Origin: Trochalopteron elliotii
Taxonomy: Eukaryota; Chordata; Aves; Passeriformes; Leiothrichidae
Reading direction: 5' to 3'
Length of the DNA stretch: 64,000 nucleotides
Assembly (NCBI GenBank): GCA_024734555.1
Contig: JANPWX010000054.1
Location: forward strand, 4,908,249-4,972,248
In this document: positions 1-13,700 of the stretch, in pieces
Numbering within the stretch: the first letter of the stretch is position 1
Layout of the letters: each line of letters begins with the position of its first letter
The notes under the pieces: generated by a model
Seen by the model: only the letters and a program-made list of their open reading frames with translations
What the model was told of the DNA's origin: nothing
Database searches by the model: none
Made by a program: the position numbers and the translations under genes

Positions 1-2655
1 ATGATGTTGAATCTCTTTTATGAGTAGATTCTTTCCCATAATAATGAAGATTCTGGCTTTTACTACTCCAGATAGAGATAATTCATTTAACCATAATTGG
101 GTTTAAGGTTTACTTTTGGTTGCTGTAGAATTTCCTTGATAATAAAGAATAAACTGGACATGTGTTTGTAAAATATTAATTTTACATCAACAACAAGATT
201 ATCTACCTTCTCAGCACTTGTGCACACACACATATTTGGCATTCCATAATCCGGGAAAGACTTTACTTGCAGAGTACAATGTTCATATGCACAGCTATCA
301 GCATTGGAAGCTCTGGCTTAATCAACAGATTCTTTAATATTTAAGGATTTCATATTTTTATTTGTTCAAGAATTGGGAGTTGCAACATTGAACTATGTAG
401 TGTGTATGATACTTTTGAAGGGAGCATTAAAACAATCAGGAGAATCCCCAAACCAAGAAGCAAATAAAATATTTTTTTGGCATGTTCTTCATTATACATC
501 CTGTAACAAAGCTACCTTACAACACGTGATACTAGCACAAACTAACAGAAGAGTTGAACCAAAAATCACTTCACTGCTTTTCACTATAATGATTTTTGTT
601 TCTATTTTTATGTATCTGTAGAACATGCATCACTCAAGTGACTGGCAGGCCCTGAATCTGTAGAATAATTTCCATGTTTATCAGGGGGCTTAGCAAAGAA
701 TTTATTCCTTTTCTTTTACACAATAGAAATCTGCAAATATCTCCAGTCTCAACTGGCTTTCACAATTCATTTGTCCACATACCTGGCTAATATTGCCTGC
801 AGAAACAAGTGTGTGAGTGGCTGTTCTGATTGTCTGAGGGAACAGACACTACCTACATTTATTTCATTCTGAAAGAGCTGTGCAAATCAGCAACCCAGAG
901 TACACACAACAAGTAGAGCACATGGCAACATTTACATCAGCTAAGAAATCTGCATCTTGTTTTTCATGGTGAACTCTCCTAGATTTTATTAACAAATGCT
1001 TACACTTTTTCTTCACATGTGTAAAAATTCACCTTACTGATGTTCTGATTTGAAAACACCCTGTTTTTTCTCTGTATTCACTATACTGCAGGGGAAAAAA
1101 TTATGTTCAGTACCTTTTCGTGTATTTTTAGTAATCATGTAAAATTAATAAGATTGTTATTGATTTTAAATGGATTCTGTGGCATTACATTGCTGAGGTT
1201 TTATCTATTTGGGTAATTTTCCACACGAAGGTAATCTCCCACTTTATTATCCCATGTATTAAAATAAGCATCCCAGAAATCCAGCTGAAACCTCAGAACA
1301 CTCACATGAATATAAAAGTGATAAAATAGAATATTGTCAGAGGAATGTAAAATTCAAAACCTATTTCTGGTTCTACTACAACCCAGTATCTCCATCTCCC
1401 TTTCCAGTCTCTCCTTTTATGTCTCCTATCTATTTAGTCCATAAGTTTTATCTGCCATTATGAGCATCATTAATGATCTGAGTGTAAGTTTTGCTTTAAC
1501 CACAATAGATGATATCAATAAAGATTATTTTGTTGAAACTAGAAGATGGCTTTACATGAATAGATACCATCTCTATTATTTTTTTGTACTTAATACTACT
1601 GCAACAGTGAAGAAAAATATCACATGGTCACAAAAATGGTTAAAATATTTCCTGATGTTTCTAGGTGAAAAGACCTGAAGCTTGAAGCAGTTCCCACATT
1701 CCTAGGATGATTTTATTCAGAAGTAGTATTTGGCTGGGCATTTTGTTCCATGTGGGTTCTGTTTACTCCATTGTGATTTTTAGAGAACAACAAGATTCGG
1801 GAAACATTAATTTACCAAACTAAGCTAAGTTCACCTGACGTATCTGAACTGCACGTAGCTGTTTGTTGCAGTAATTAAATATATTGTTTAGGATTGAGTT
1901 TCAAGGATTCCTGAAGAGTAGTCTAAAAATGAATGATAATTTTTAAGCAAAAAAATAATAATAAAAATATTTCAGAGATCCCTTTGTACAAGAGAGTTCC
2001 CCAAGTTCTTTAAACAATGCTTGCTGTCGTGCTAGACTTCTACTAATTTTCTACACACAAAACTCACCTTCAAAATCAGATAGTCAATAAGTTCTTTAAG
2101 AAAAAGAGACGGATAAGCTAATTAACTAAGACAACCGAAATTTTCATGATCTATAGCATGAGAGGAAATAGGTGTAGGTGGTGTGCATGTTAATAACTTT
2201 ACTTAAAATTATTTTTGGTCAGGAGGGAGGGGGACACAAATATGGACAGACATGACATGACCCAAACATGAAATTCTCAGATCCTAAACCTGGTTATATG
2301 ATTTTGTCAGCATTCCCACTGGGCCTGGCAGCACTGGATTTTTTATTTTTTTCTTATCTTGGTAAAAGAATGAATTAAATAAGTCAATCTATTCTATACG
2401 CAAGTTGTTTTCAGAGTAAAATTTATAATTTTTGCTCATCTATTTAATTAATCAGAATACTTGAATTAATGCATCAAAGAAATATTAAGAAAAAAAGCTT
2501 TTTCCTAAGCAGCAATAAGCAAAATAAGCCCATAAATCCATGTCTTGTTCTTCTGAATCTCACTGAAGTCTCTGGTTTGCACTATTTTATGATCCATTTC
2601 TGAAGAGCACTTTGACTCATTCACTGTATTGCTAAATATTACATGAAATACAGAA

Positions 2656-2690
2656 ATATTTCTGTATGTATACATTACATACAGAAATAT
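2656..2690. repeat. Perfect 15-bp inverted repeat with a 5-nt loop
   Basis: The arm at 2656-2670 (atatttctgtatgta) is the exact reverse complement of the arm at 2676-2690, with tacat between them. It would form a cruciform or RNA hairpin with a stem that is mostly A:T. No mature-miRNA-like sequence is recognised, and the short loop and low GC make a miRNA precursor unlikely. Confidence 0.85.
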
Positions 2691-3351
2691 CAAGTATGAT
2701 ACAGGAGCATTTAACCCATAAATGAAAGTGAAAACATCACACATTTTAATTTTGGCAGGTCTTCTCTGGAATTAGGCAGCTCTGTGAAAGGAACCTTTAC
2801 TCATTTTCCTATGTTAGTTGTAGGAAAGTAGCATTTTCCTTAGGTTTGCCCTGGGAGACCTACTATATAAGAAGAAATACCCCTTTTGTTAGAATCAGAC
2901 ATAATTCAGACAAAGTAGCCTGAGAAATGAATCTAGTAAATTGAAACAAAGAATTTAATTTTGGCTATAATATTCATTAGTATAGAGTTTCAATATAATA
3001 TTCATTAATTTCCTTGCCTGAAGACAGTTCCTTGAATTTCAGAACCTCAGACTAAATTTTAAGAGAGTTCAGGTACGTTGTACAACCCCTCAGTTTTATG
3101 ATCTCTCCATGTCATTGCTGATAACTGAACAAGACTGAGTAAGTAGTGATCTTGTCCTTCTGCAAACACAATCATCTACCCTCTCTTAATCTAATTACTG
3201 ACAAAGAAAAGTAATTCTGCTGTAAATGCAGCATGGCATGTTCTGTTTGAAACTTCTTCTAATAACAAATTTTCTTCCTTAGCTCTACTAGTTACTTCAG
3301 CAACAAAATATGTTATTAGAACACATTTTTCTTTCACATTTGGCACATGTT

Positions 3352-3409
3352 TATTATTGAAACTAATATATTAAAACTAATATTATTGAAATTAATATAT
3401 TAAAAACCA
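3352..3409. repeat. Two-copy tandem duplication, 29-bp period
   Basis: The unit beginning tattattgaaactaatata at 3352 repeats at 3381 with very few differences (for example ...gaaactaat... against ...gaaattaat...). Both units are almost entirely A/T. This looks like a recent replication-slippage duplication of one 29-bp block and not part of a longer satellite, because the sequence on either side does not continue the period. Confidence 0.85.
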
Positions 3410-3689
3410 CGATGAAAATAAGAATAACTTACATTTAAAACTATTCTCATTGTTATATCACTCCTTTCCTTCTCTTCCCTTATATCCTAGAAGGGAAATG
3501 CATATATTCTCTCACTTAGAGGTCCCTTACCATTTTGCAGCATTAAGCAACGTGTCCTAAGGAACATTTTGTTCTCATCAGGGACATGGCCAAAACACTT
3601 TTCCATTCCCACATGATGACCCACTAAAAGAAGGTGGGTGGTGCATTTTCAAGATGTTTCCTGGCAGGGAATTTTCACAATGAGAAATA

Positions 3690-3838
3690 TCAGCCTTTGG
3701 AATCATCTCAGTGACCTTGGACACTTGAGATTTGGCTAGACTGAGTACTGGGCCATCTTGTCTAGACCCTAATTTTGACAGGAAAAGGTTGGAGCAGCTG
3801 ATCCTTGAAGCCACTTCCAGCCTGGTACACTATCATTG
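3690..3838 (+). mobile_element. Decayed CR1 LINE, 3' end fragment
   Basis: CR1 non-LTR retrotransposons of birds and other sauropsids are nearly always 5'-truncated and end in a conserved block of the form 'ggttggaccagatgatc...' then '...tcccttccaacct', followed by short ATTCTATG repeats. Here 3787-3824 reads ggttggagcagctgatcctt followed by gaagccacttccagcctgg, which matches that block with scattered substitutions. The following tacactatcattg (3825-3837) fits a worn octamer tail. The upstream 'gggccatcttgtctagaccc' at about 3750-3769 also fits the CR1 3' region. The 5' limit is uncertain. No reverse-transcriptase coding sequence remains. The minus-strand open frame across this stretch (3578-3814) is antisense to the element and is not a gene. 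Confidence 0.7.
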
Positions 3839-6779
3839 AAAATGAAGAGGGAGAAAAAGAGCCAAAGAAATTGAAAGATTTTAGAAAAAGTACAGACATC
3901 ACGAAGATGTCACAAAAAAGACATCATAACCAGACCTGATGAGAGCTGTTATGATTTTCTTTAGGTTCATCCCAGAGGTGCAGACACCATGGCCATTTTA
4001 CATGGCTGTGCAGCAGATCCCAGCTCCTCACAGGCTGATGCTGCTGCTTGTCTAAGCCTTATAGACAGTGCGTATTCTGTGGAAAGCTGAAAAACTTGTT
4101 GCCTCTGTTTGCTGTGAATGTCACCCTCCTTCAGATACAGGCAGGAGTGAAACCAAGTGGTGCCAGCAGCAGCCTGGATAATGCACAATTTAGGGCAGTC
4201 ACAGAGTTTCTCAATATGGAAAAAAAAATAAAAAAAGGAAAAGTCACTGCTTTAGTGAAGCATCACCTCTCCTGCATTTAAACCAGATCTGGAAGTTATG
4301 GAAATGACAGACAAAAACATCAGGAAAGAGGCCAAGAGATGGGGTAACAGCAATTCTCTGTCACAGCCAGTTCCATCACCAAACTTTCCAGAACACAAGC
4401 AGTCCATCAGGAATCACATCATAGTGTCCATTGGGCTGCTCTGGCCTCAAGTTACAGATGCAGAATGAAAATTTACTGAAGTACAGGGAGTACAAATGTT
4501 TTACACATTAGCACTTTGTAAGGATCTCTACCAATTCACACCAAATGAAGGTCCTACAAAAAACAATATCTATATCATCCGTATATCAAGCTAATTTTTC
4601 CAGCAATACAATCATATTTTTTCTTCTAACCTCTTTTCTCAATTGAAATCACCTGACCTAACTCAAATCCTGTTATATGCCAGTGCAGCTCTTAGCAATG
4701 CCCTTTCTGTGGAGTAGTTCCTAATTGAAAGACCTTGAGTCCAGGTCCATAAATTCTTTGTGTACCACTGTATATAATAATCTTATGGTGTTCCTATATA
4801 GCATAAATAAATTCAGGAAAACCTGAAGTTCTTCTACAATATTCTCCATGTGTATCCAGACATTTTTATTTTTGATAAACCCATGCAGAATTGTTTTATA
4901 AAGTGAAAGAGAAGTTATAATTACAAATTGGTTTGACCTAATATACAACAGAAGCATTACAACAGTAATTGACTGCTTACCAGTGCCCTGAAATTGGCTA
5001 ATTGACGGGTGAGACACTAATTTTTTAACTTAACTCATTAGGTAGGAAACTCTTGGCTAGGAAATGACCCTGAATAAATATTAGCCTCCATTCAGAAAAG
5101 GTCAGATAATTTGGGTTTTCATCATTACATTCTAACTGCTTATTTATAAACCACTGCATTTCAAAAGAAGGTTATTCTTAATGCACTATCTCGCAAAAAT
5201 ATTTACTACAGTATCACAATTCTCAAATATCAAAAGCAAAGAATATTCCACACTCTTTTAAGCGGGAGCAGCATGACTTCACATTACTTCTCAGACTAGC
5301 ACAAAAATCACTGGATGTCTTTCACTCCAAATCAAAGGGTAGAGCTTTCACACTAGGTCCATTCTTGCTTCCAAACCATAACCAGACACACCCTCTGCTG
5401 CTTTAATTCCACTGGCTTCAAATAACAGGCAGTGGTGAACTCTACCCCAAACAAAAAGGGAAAATTAAAAGTGTTTTCAAACTTCCTAATCAGCAAGTCA
5501 AATGAAAAAAAAAATTCAATATAATTCTAGTTTTACAATTTTTAGGCAGAGCACATTCAGTCAGTGTAGACATAGAAGTAAAACAGGTCAAACCCCCTCA
5601 CTCTATATCAGCTCTGAAAAACACCAAATTTCCAATGAAACATGGACTTTTCCCTGATCAGCCTTTTGCAGCACAGAGAATAAATTGTATAAATCATCAA
5701 CATCACAAGAGCAAATCACGGTACTTCGTTTTCCTTTTTACATGCCCGAAGAAGTACATTTACACATTATTGCCTTCAGCAGGAGAAACTGCTACAAAAA
5801 TTACTCAGACTTCCCACTCCCTTTATCAAAATTATGGGATAATCTAGCAAATATTTTCAGTCAGCTATTTTCCTGCCTTAGAAAATAGATTGGTCTCACC
5901 ATCTAGGTGTGCAGCACAGGATAGCATCGAACTGTTGAGAAAAGTGTATGAGAGCTTTTTCAAAAGAAGACACAAAACAGAATGGAGGAATTAGTAGCAG
6001 TGTGAAGCCTTATCATGGAGATTCTTGAGAAAAGTCCCACCTATGGCAACCAATTACTAGTTAGACTCATCTGTTTTCCATTAACATAATTCATACCAGC
6101 AGTAGTGAAAGGCCTCTTTCTGCCAGCCAAAAGACACTGCTTGTTTAAATCCAAGATTTTACCTGGTGTTATACAGGACACTCCTCATTGGGGCATATTC
6201 CTTCAAACAGTATAAAATGTTTCAACTACCACACAGGACATCCAGACCAATTTTTTATCTGGCTATTTACAAACAATCATGCAGAAAGTTTTTTTTTCCC
6301 CAGAATACGCTTAGAGTCTTAAAACCAAATTTCTTGGCCTAATTACAACAGGGAGTTTTACCCACACACCCATATATAGTTCTAGAAGAGAAATATCTGC
6401 CAAAGTTATGCAGAAATATAAATTGCCATATCAAGGATGACAAAAGGAAAATAAACAGCACTCATGCATTACAACCTACCTTTTTGTAGGTCTCCTGTGC
6501 TGGGATAGACACTCTCTCCAAACCACGGCGACACAACCTTTGATCTCCCTTTAGGTGCAGGATGCTTCAATTTAGCTGCTGGAGGGTTTGCAGTTGTGTT
6601 GGCTGAGATCCTCCTTCAGAGATTACTCTAGACAGCAAAAAAGACGAACAGCCATCATCATCCCTTCAGAGGATTTCAGGTGGTTCATATAATTTACAGG
6701 TAGTGCCTAATCTCACTGCCCTAATGAAATTTTAAGTATCTCAACTTCGCAGTTTTCCTAAATCTTCTGATTTAGCAAG
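3839..6779. other. Unique non-coding DNA, no gene recognised
   Basis: Short open frames (for example 4048-4281 plus, 4721-5017 minus of 98 codons, 5635-5847 plus) show no recognisable motif. The stretch is ordinary A+T-rich sequence with occasional short A or T runs. No tandem array, element terminus or RNA gene is visible. Confidence 0.6.
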
Positions 6780-7189
6780 CTGGGTGCAGTTGGTTTCATA
6801 CTTCCATCCCACAGCCCAGACCCCACACTACCCTACTCTCCAGAGTTGCTATGAGTGCATTTCAGCATCAAACTACCAGGCCATGCCTTTTTGTACCAAA
6901 CTGTGAATATCTCAGTCTCCAAAATTCTTCCCCTGGGAGGCACAAAGGCAAAACTTTGTTTCAAGCAGATGTTTGCGTGTGAAATCTGCATGGGAAACCT
7001 GTAGAGCCACTGGCCAGCAGGCACTTCCCAGGGCTGGCACGTGGTGAAATAAGACTTGCCCAAAGATGGAGTTTCAGAGAGCAGGAGAGACAGAGAGGAG
7101 GACAGAGGAGGCTATGCCATGACCCCACAGAGGGACACAGCCCATTACCTGTGTCCCAGCAAGACCACAAAAGCTGGTGCCCGGCATAA
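6780..7189. other. GC-richer flank with a purine tract
   Basis: Base composition changes here to clearly more G and C than the surrounding sequence. At about 7075-7111 there is a purine-rich strand (repeats of gaga/gagg with few pyrimidines). The stretch adjoins the LTR-like block that follows and may be part of the same insertion. Two minus-strand frames (6833-7063 and 6961-7170) overlap in different registers and neither resembles a protein. Confidence 0.5.
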
Positions 7190-7790
7190 CTCTCTCTGAC
7201 TCAGATTGTCCTCAGGCTCTGTCCCTTCAACATCTTCTGATGTTTACTGCTGGGCCTGACTGGGGATTTCTCACAGTGAAAATCTGCAGTAGTTTCCTTC
7301 TGGGGGGCAGCTACTGGCAGGCTGCTTACCCCAGACCAACTGCAGTAGTTCATTACTTCCTCAGATCTGATAGCTGGAAGCGTGGGTGAGGCTTTGGAAT
7401 GAAGAGCAGGTTTCTGCAGTGGGTTTGAAAGGGGTTTATTGTTGCAGCTCCACGTGCAAAAGGCAAGGCTGGGCTTGTCTTTCTCCCTTATGTACCCCAG
7501 GACATGGCCTGAGGCCACAGGAGAATTCGGGCCAATGGATGGGAAGGGGTTGGGAGGTTCTAGAGTGGGACACTGAGCAGGACAATTGAAGAGGGCAGGT
7601 GCCTGAGCACCTGGCCAAATGGGAGATGATCTCTCTTCAAGTTTCCAGGGTGACTGACAAGGGGCTCCCCTCTGGGAGATACCAAGGGGATCAGGGGATG
7701 GGTAAGAGGATTCGGGAAGGGACATACCAAGTACAGACAAATACAAATACAATACAAACTCAAGATCTAAAATTCGCGTTGCTACAAAAA
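7190..7790 (-). mobile_element. Probable solo LTR or LTR fragment (endogenous retrovirus), minus strand
   Basis: This is a GC-rich block of about 0.6 kb in an A+T-rich setting. Read on the minus strand it has LTR-like promoter and end signals in order: a CCAAT-type box in inverted form (plus-strand gccaatgg near 7531), a TATA-like element acataagg (plus-strand ccttatgt, 7487-7494) and, about 50 bases later, a polyadenylation signal caataaa (plus-strand tttattg, 7435-7441). That close spacing is typical of a retroviral U3-R arrangement. I could not fix TG...CA ends or a target-site duplication, so the limits are approximate. The 183-codon minus-strand frame (7201-7752), the longest in the window, lies wholly inside the block, is proline- and serine-rich, has no retroviral gag, pol or env motif, and is taken as a chance product of GC-rich sequence. 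Confidence 0.45.
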
Positions 7791-10700
7791 TCTAACATTG
7801 TCCAGGGTTTCTTGGCACATCTCCTAGCCGGATGCTGTGCCAAGAAATACACAGTCAGAGGGCTGTGCTTTTTTTTTTAATAGGCAGAAATAATGATAGC
7901 TCTTCGAAACCTGAGAAAAGTTAATTACATGTTTCTGTTTTGTACCTTACAGTATTAGTAAGCAGTAGAAATTCTGAGTGATATGAAATTTGAAGAATTT
8001 TTTTCTCATGTTCCTCAGCAATTTTACAAGCTATTTTTTTATGCTTTTGAGTGTGAGTTTTATTCCATTATCTAATCCATGTCTACTAATTAATCAAATT
8101 GCTTTAAACAGTGAATTTGATCTAGAATCTTTTGTTCATTTACGACCAAGTAAAGTTTGATAAGAACAGACAGTTTGGCAGTGCCTGTAAATCCTTGTGG
8201 AGCAAGGAAATTAACATCTTGGCACTCAGCTCTGTAATGATGTGCCTGATTTCATGGAAAAAAAGACAACAAATTCATTTCCACACCTCAATAATGCTTC
8301 TCTTTTGCTTTAGCCTAATTAACTCATTGAAGGATGAAAGCTGAACTTTTTTTAGGCATACCTGGTTCCTAGAATGGTAAATAAGGTGGAAAAATGATAA
8401 ATCTGAAGTTTTGTGATAAGAATACTTCAAGGCAAAAAGCATTTGTATGCCAAGAATAAATTCATTGCAGTCTATTTTGTAGCTGAAGAGTCAACAAAAA
8501 CCTGAGCTAGGAGTACTTTAAGGGTTATTTTATATGTGTGACTAATTCAGCATTGATAATTTGCATGAGCTGTAGCCTGCTGCTCATTTGCAGCTCACAC
8601 TTTCAGGAGAGTTTCATAAGAAAGGGAGAGGAACATCCCAGGCAAAGCTGTGAAAGGCCTTCTAATGTTTGTTCTCCTTGTTGGTTGCCCTAAAGCAGGG
8701 ATGCCCACCACTGTTAAGTAAAATAAAGGGAAAATTATGTTGCTTGCAATACTATTCTATGTATTTATTCTCTTCCAAGAGTATATTACAGCAATATTTA
8801 ACTCTTCCCAGGCATCTTTGGATAATATGAGCCCTGTTTTTGTGCACTTTTTTCCTTTCTACATCTCCTCTCTTACTGGTGAGATACATTGGGATAAGAT
8901 TTTGCTATCAAGTAGGGGATAAAACACCATCCAGTAGTTTTAGCTGTATGTAGTTTTCTTTCCTAAAATAGTATTCTTGAAATGAAAAGCATGATACTTA
9001 CTATTTTCACTTTTGAATCTTCACTAACTGCAAGGTATGAACAGAGATATTTAACACATTCCATCTAATCCACTCAAAATTTCTAAAATTGTGCTATTAC
9101 TATTTCAAAGGAACTCACTGACTTCTCACACAAATCACCATAACCTTTTTTCTTCATTTCTTCCTTCTTAATTTCAAATATGGAAAAATGAACATTTCTA
9201 TATCTGGAGGACCCTGATATGTGCAGAGCCATAGTGAAGAAAAAACCCAAAAACAACAAAACCCTGAAAAACTCTAAATGGTTTGCTGATCTATTTTAAA
9301 AATACCTAAATGGGGAAATCACATTCCCAGCTGTTGCAGGTATGTTGAGTTTTAGACAAATAAAAGTTTGTTTGGTGAAAATTAAATTCCTATCTCTTGG
9401 GAAAATACCCAACATATCATAAAAATATTTTTAAAAAATTTCCTTCTGTTTAAACACCCAAAGAACACTTGACAACACTCCTTACCACCTGGGACACTCT
9501 GAACTTTGTTTTGAACTGAATTAAGAAAAAGTTACATGTCTAGGAGCTAAGTTTTTAAACTTACTTGTATGTATTTGAATAGTATTTTCTCGATTGCATA
9601 CTAAAAACTACATTTAAAATGTTTTTAATTTTGTTGAGAGAGAGAAGTTCCCCTAATGGCCTGCAGGTGAAATCAACACAAATAGTTTACAAAAAGCTGT
9701 GCAAAGAACATCGCTCAGGAGCAACATGACCCGAGCAGCCTACCTGAAAATCTTGTTCATGTACTACAGAATGTTAAAGGAAGCAAGTTCCCTGAATTAA
9801 AAGAAAATATGATCATAAAATTTGGAAAATTGGGACAAAACATTAAAATACCCCACATGAGGGTTGTGGAAATGTAATGTCTAATTATAACCCAATTTTG
9901 GAAATACTTCCTTGAACCTCATCCTCACTATCTGGGTCTTGTTTTGATTAATTTCTAAACATTTGAAGCAACATGGTCCATTCCTGAAGTCCTTAGAGTT
10001 TCATACCATAGCTATAATATGCCATTTTCAGAGGTGTTTAATTTTAAATGTTGATTTCTTTTCAAGAGTTACTTTCAAAATCAGATCACACATTTATGTA
10101 TCTAAATTGTAAGTACCTAACCTTATATACCCGATTTCAAGTATTCAGGGATTAATCTTCACATGAATGAAATTAAATTCATATTTTGTGGCTAGAATCA
10201 ATTACTCTTTAACATCTTTAAAACGCTGGCATGGTAAAACAGTGAAAACTAGAAAGAAAAATGATCCAGAAGAACCTACTTGAAAGGAAGGCTGCCTTTG
10301 ACCAAGCCAGAGAGACTGCATTATAGTTATGGGCACTTTATTTCTGTAACACCAGAGGTAGCACCAACCTACAGGCAAGCTCATTAATCTCCCCAGCTCC
10401 AAGGAAATGGAATGTCATGCACTGCAATGTATTCTTTATTGCTATTCCTGCATAGCTTTTCCATTAAGTTCTTTGTTAAATGTAAAACTGAGAAAAGTTT
10501 AGATGGGATTTTAAGAATTTCAAAGCTATAGGCTCAAGAATATTCTTCCCTCAAGATCACCCACAGTCTGTCCAGCTCTACAATTTATAGGCCAAGAATG
10601 TAAAACACGATCACTGTAGAAGTTTTACACTATCTCCTTATATATCAGTGCAGAGATAAAATGATTATATGTATCTATCTTATAATGACAACAAAAAATC

Positions 10701-13700
10701 CCTAAATTAACACACAAAAAAAATAAATCTGCTTTATAAGACTTGCTTGAAAATGTTAATATGCCAATATTTAGTGACAGATGCAACATACTGAATATTT
10801 AATCAATTTCCTAATTAATTCTAATCTGTACTCCCAGATTCATAGTTGTCAAATTCATTAATTTGGATCCCTGGTCACAAGAAGTCAGAAAATCAGTAAA
10901 AATAATATCACGGATGATCTCTTTGAGGCAGAAAAGGTCCCTAAATTTAAAGAAGTTCATGCATTTAAAACAAGAATGTATCAGTATTGATAGAAACACA
11001 AATGCAGACTCAAGCATTCTCAAGTCAAAAATCTTTAAAAATGTGATAATTTAATTACACTTGACTTAATAACTGCAACCTCAACCCAATAAAATTCTAA
11101 TAGTTAAGATGCTTGACAGCAGCAGTTTTAGTATGAAAATGCTTATTATTTTAGACAGAACCACAGAAGAACAATCAGATTTCATATTATATATATAATA
11201 TATTCCTCTGGTATTCTTTACTGTACAACGGGGTCATGTCCCCAATATGAATATTAGAAATATCCTCCATAAAAAAGAAATCACCTGCAGTACTACTTAT
11301 TTGTGTTCTCAAACGTGTTTTTCTTCATGTTTACAAAGAACCTGCGATTCTGCCTTGAATTTCAGTTTTCATACTGAATATTTCAAGTCCTCACTTTGTT
11401 CTTCAAAGGGAAACTCACGTGACACTGCACCTTTTACATCCACACACACTTTCATGCCAGCACAGTTTTCCAGCTCTCCTCCTAATGCTTGCAAAGCATC
11501 ACAGAAGAGCTGAACAGTAGGCATTATTTAGCACAAAGCTTGGGCTGTTTTGCCAATAGGCTTCATTGAATTTTACCAAGATAAACCAGCACCTCATAAG
11601 GAAGCAGCAATGCAGAAATGTCAAGTGACTTTACCAACTTCATACAGTAAATACCGGGAGAAGCAAGGACACAACACTTCTGATCATCAGCCACATTGTC
11701 TCAGCACTGAATCCCATTGCAGGTTGCTTATTAGCTGTGGTGTTTTCATTAAAATTTGTGAAATGAATCTGGGACAGGTATCAACAAGTTCCATGACACT
11801 CATGAATTTTCCTAAGTAATTACTGAGTCTTTCACTTTCCACTGCCCTTCAATATGGGTTACTTCAGTCTAAGTTTCTCTTTTTCTAAATGGTGAAATAC
11901 CTGCAGTTTTCACAAAAAAGTAAGTAATGTAAACCTTCAGGCCCAGAAATTGCAACATGAAGGCTAAAATAAGCAGTCTGGCTTGGGCAACATGACTACA
12001 AATGAAGTTGAAAAATAAGTGCAGGAATTGTCCTTCTGAGAACAAGCTATAGAAATTGCTCATAAAAATAGAGTTATCAGGACTCATTAAAATTCTGATT
12101 GATTCCTGGCTTGCATGCAGCTTCTGTAGTGTTTATTTCACATTGACTAACATAGGTCAGAAATAACCAACTTATGCTTTGCAGCTAAACTTCTATCTAC
12201 CTTAATATCTAAGCTTAATATCTACTTATAATTCTTGCCAAGGTTAATATTAGTGAGGATTTGGGAGGAACGTGGGTTTGTTAGGTGTGGATTTCTTTCC
12301 TAAACCTGACAGGGAGAAGATTGGCTTCCTTAAAGACAGACATTTTGCAATAACCTTATTTACTTTCAAATTTGTTTTTTCATTAATTTTGTCAAATCAT
12401 CAGTTAAAAAAATCCTTAATCAGAAATTGGGTTGCTTAAGGAGAAACTCTACATTTGCCCAAAGTCTTAAACATACATGACAAGATTTGTGATCAAGAGC
12501 ACAAACCTCAACATCAGTTTCATATTTTCTGTCCATATAACTCCAGCAGTAAGAATTTGGGTTTCTGAGTACCTATAGCTTGCAGATATATTTGCTGCAA
12601 TTTAAAAGTTTCCTTTGTTATTTCATACAGAATCTCCAGAAGGCTCTTGCTAAGACAATTGACTAACTCTTTGAGTATAAGAACTGAAAGAAGATCCTAA
12701 TAGTTTATAATACAATCAGTGTCCATAAGGTAAATCAATAGTTTATTTCAGAAAAATAGACTTTCATGCTCCTGATGCTATGTCAAAAAAGCATTTCTTT
12801 TTTAAAGCTTCAGCCTGATGAATTCCAGTTTTATGTGGATAGCGTTATACCTATAACCTTGCCAGACTCAGTCATTATCTACTGATACAAAGCACGTATA
12901 CTAGGTTGAGGAAAGTATTTTTTGATAAATATAGTCCTTTGATACATAATTGAAGCATACTTTGCTTCTCCAAGGGAAAAGAAACGTTAATTAATTACTT
13001 GCAAAATTACATATATTACATCAAGATTTTGTTCGAGCTGGATAATATATGCTTGGTTTTTGTTTTAAATCAGAAATGCATACAATAGATGCTTTGACAA
13101 TTTATGGTTTGGGGGAAGAAGAGTTAGAAAGGGAAAACAAAATTCTCAGTATAAAATGTGGGATTATCATCAACAGAGGAAGAAATCACAAAAAAAATTA
13201 GCAATGACAGTATGCTATTAAGTGTCTGATCTTTTAACTCTGTGTCTTTTCAGTTCTGTGCAGTTGTAAATAGCACACCACCTAGAAGCTCTTGGACTAA
13301 GAGAGGTGCATGACCGTGTTTCAGAGATGTTGTTTCAGTCCAAAAGTTGCACCAACTAAAAGGTAATAGTCCATGTATATTCCAGTGATAATAAATAGAG
13401 AGATTCAGACCTCCTCTAGGAGAGACACTGTTTTAGTAGAAGGATGAATGTACTTAGACATGAAACATGCATGAATCTATTCTTGCCTTAGGTATTCAAC
13501 TCTGTTCCTATGTTCACAATCACTTGTGGTAGGAGATTATGCTGATCACGTTCCCCTGATCACAATTCCAAGGAAAAAATCTCCCTCAAGAGATCTATAA
13601 ATTCCTAAAAAATGAATGCTCACTGAGACCAATGCTTATAAAATTAATGAAATTGTGTCACTGCCTTCAAGGACTTCACTTAAATAATTTCTGTTTGGAA

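Larger units (their letters stand above)
1..3689. other. Unique A+T-rich non-coding DNA, no gene recognised
   Basis: All six frames are closed at short intervals, and none of the frames of 60-80 codons here (for example 373-621 plus, 1460-1678 plus, 2505-2744 minus) resembles a known protein or shows a domain, signal peptide or cysteine pattern. Local structure is limited to a short A/T-rich run near 1950-1970, the hairpin at 2656-2690 and the 29-bp tandem duplication at 3352-3409, which are listed separately. I see no CpG-rich promoter, tRNA-like B box or CR1 tail in this stretch. It is probably intergenic or intronic. Confidence 0.65.

Noticed and set aside
7175..7192. tggtgcccgg, resembling a retroviral primer-binding site
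   Set aside because: It is on the plus strand while the adjacent LTR-like block reads on the minus strand, and no LTR end (CA) lies directly before it.
7201..7752. 183-codon minus-strand open frame
   Set aside because: It lies inside a GC-rich, LTR-like block, overlaps four other frames in different registers, and has a proline/serine-rich composition with no recognised motif.
11187..11202. TA alternation as a microsatellite
   Set aside because: It is too short and interrupted to stand out from the A+T-rich background.
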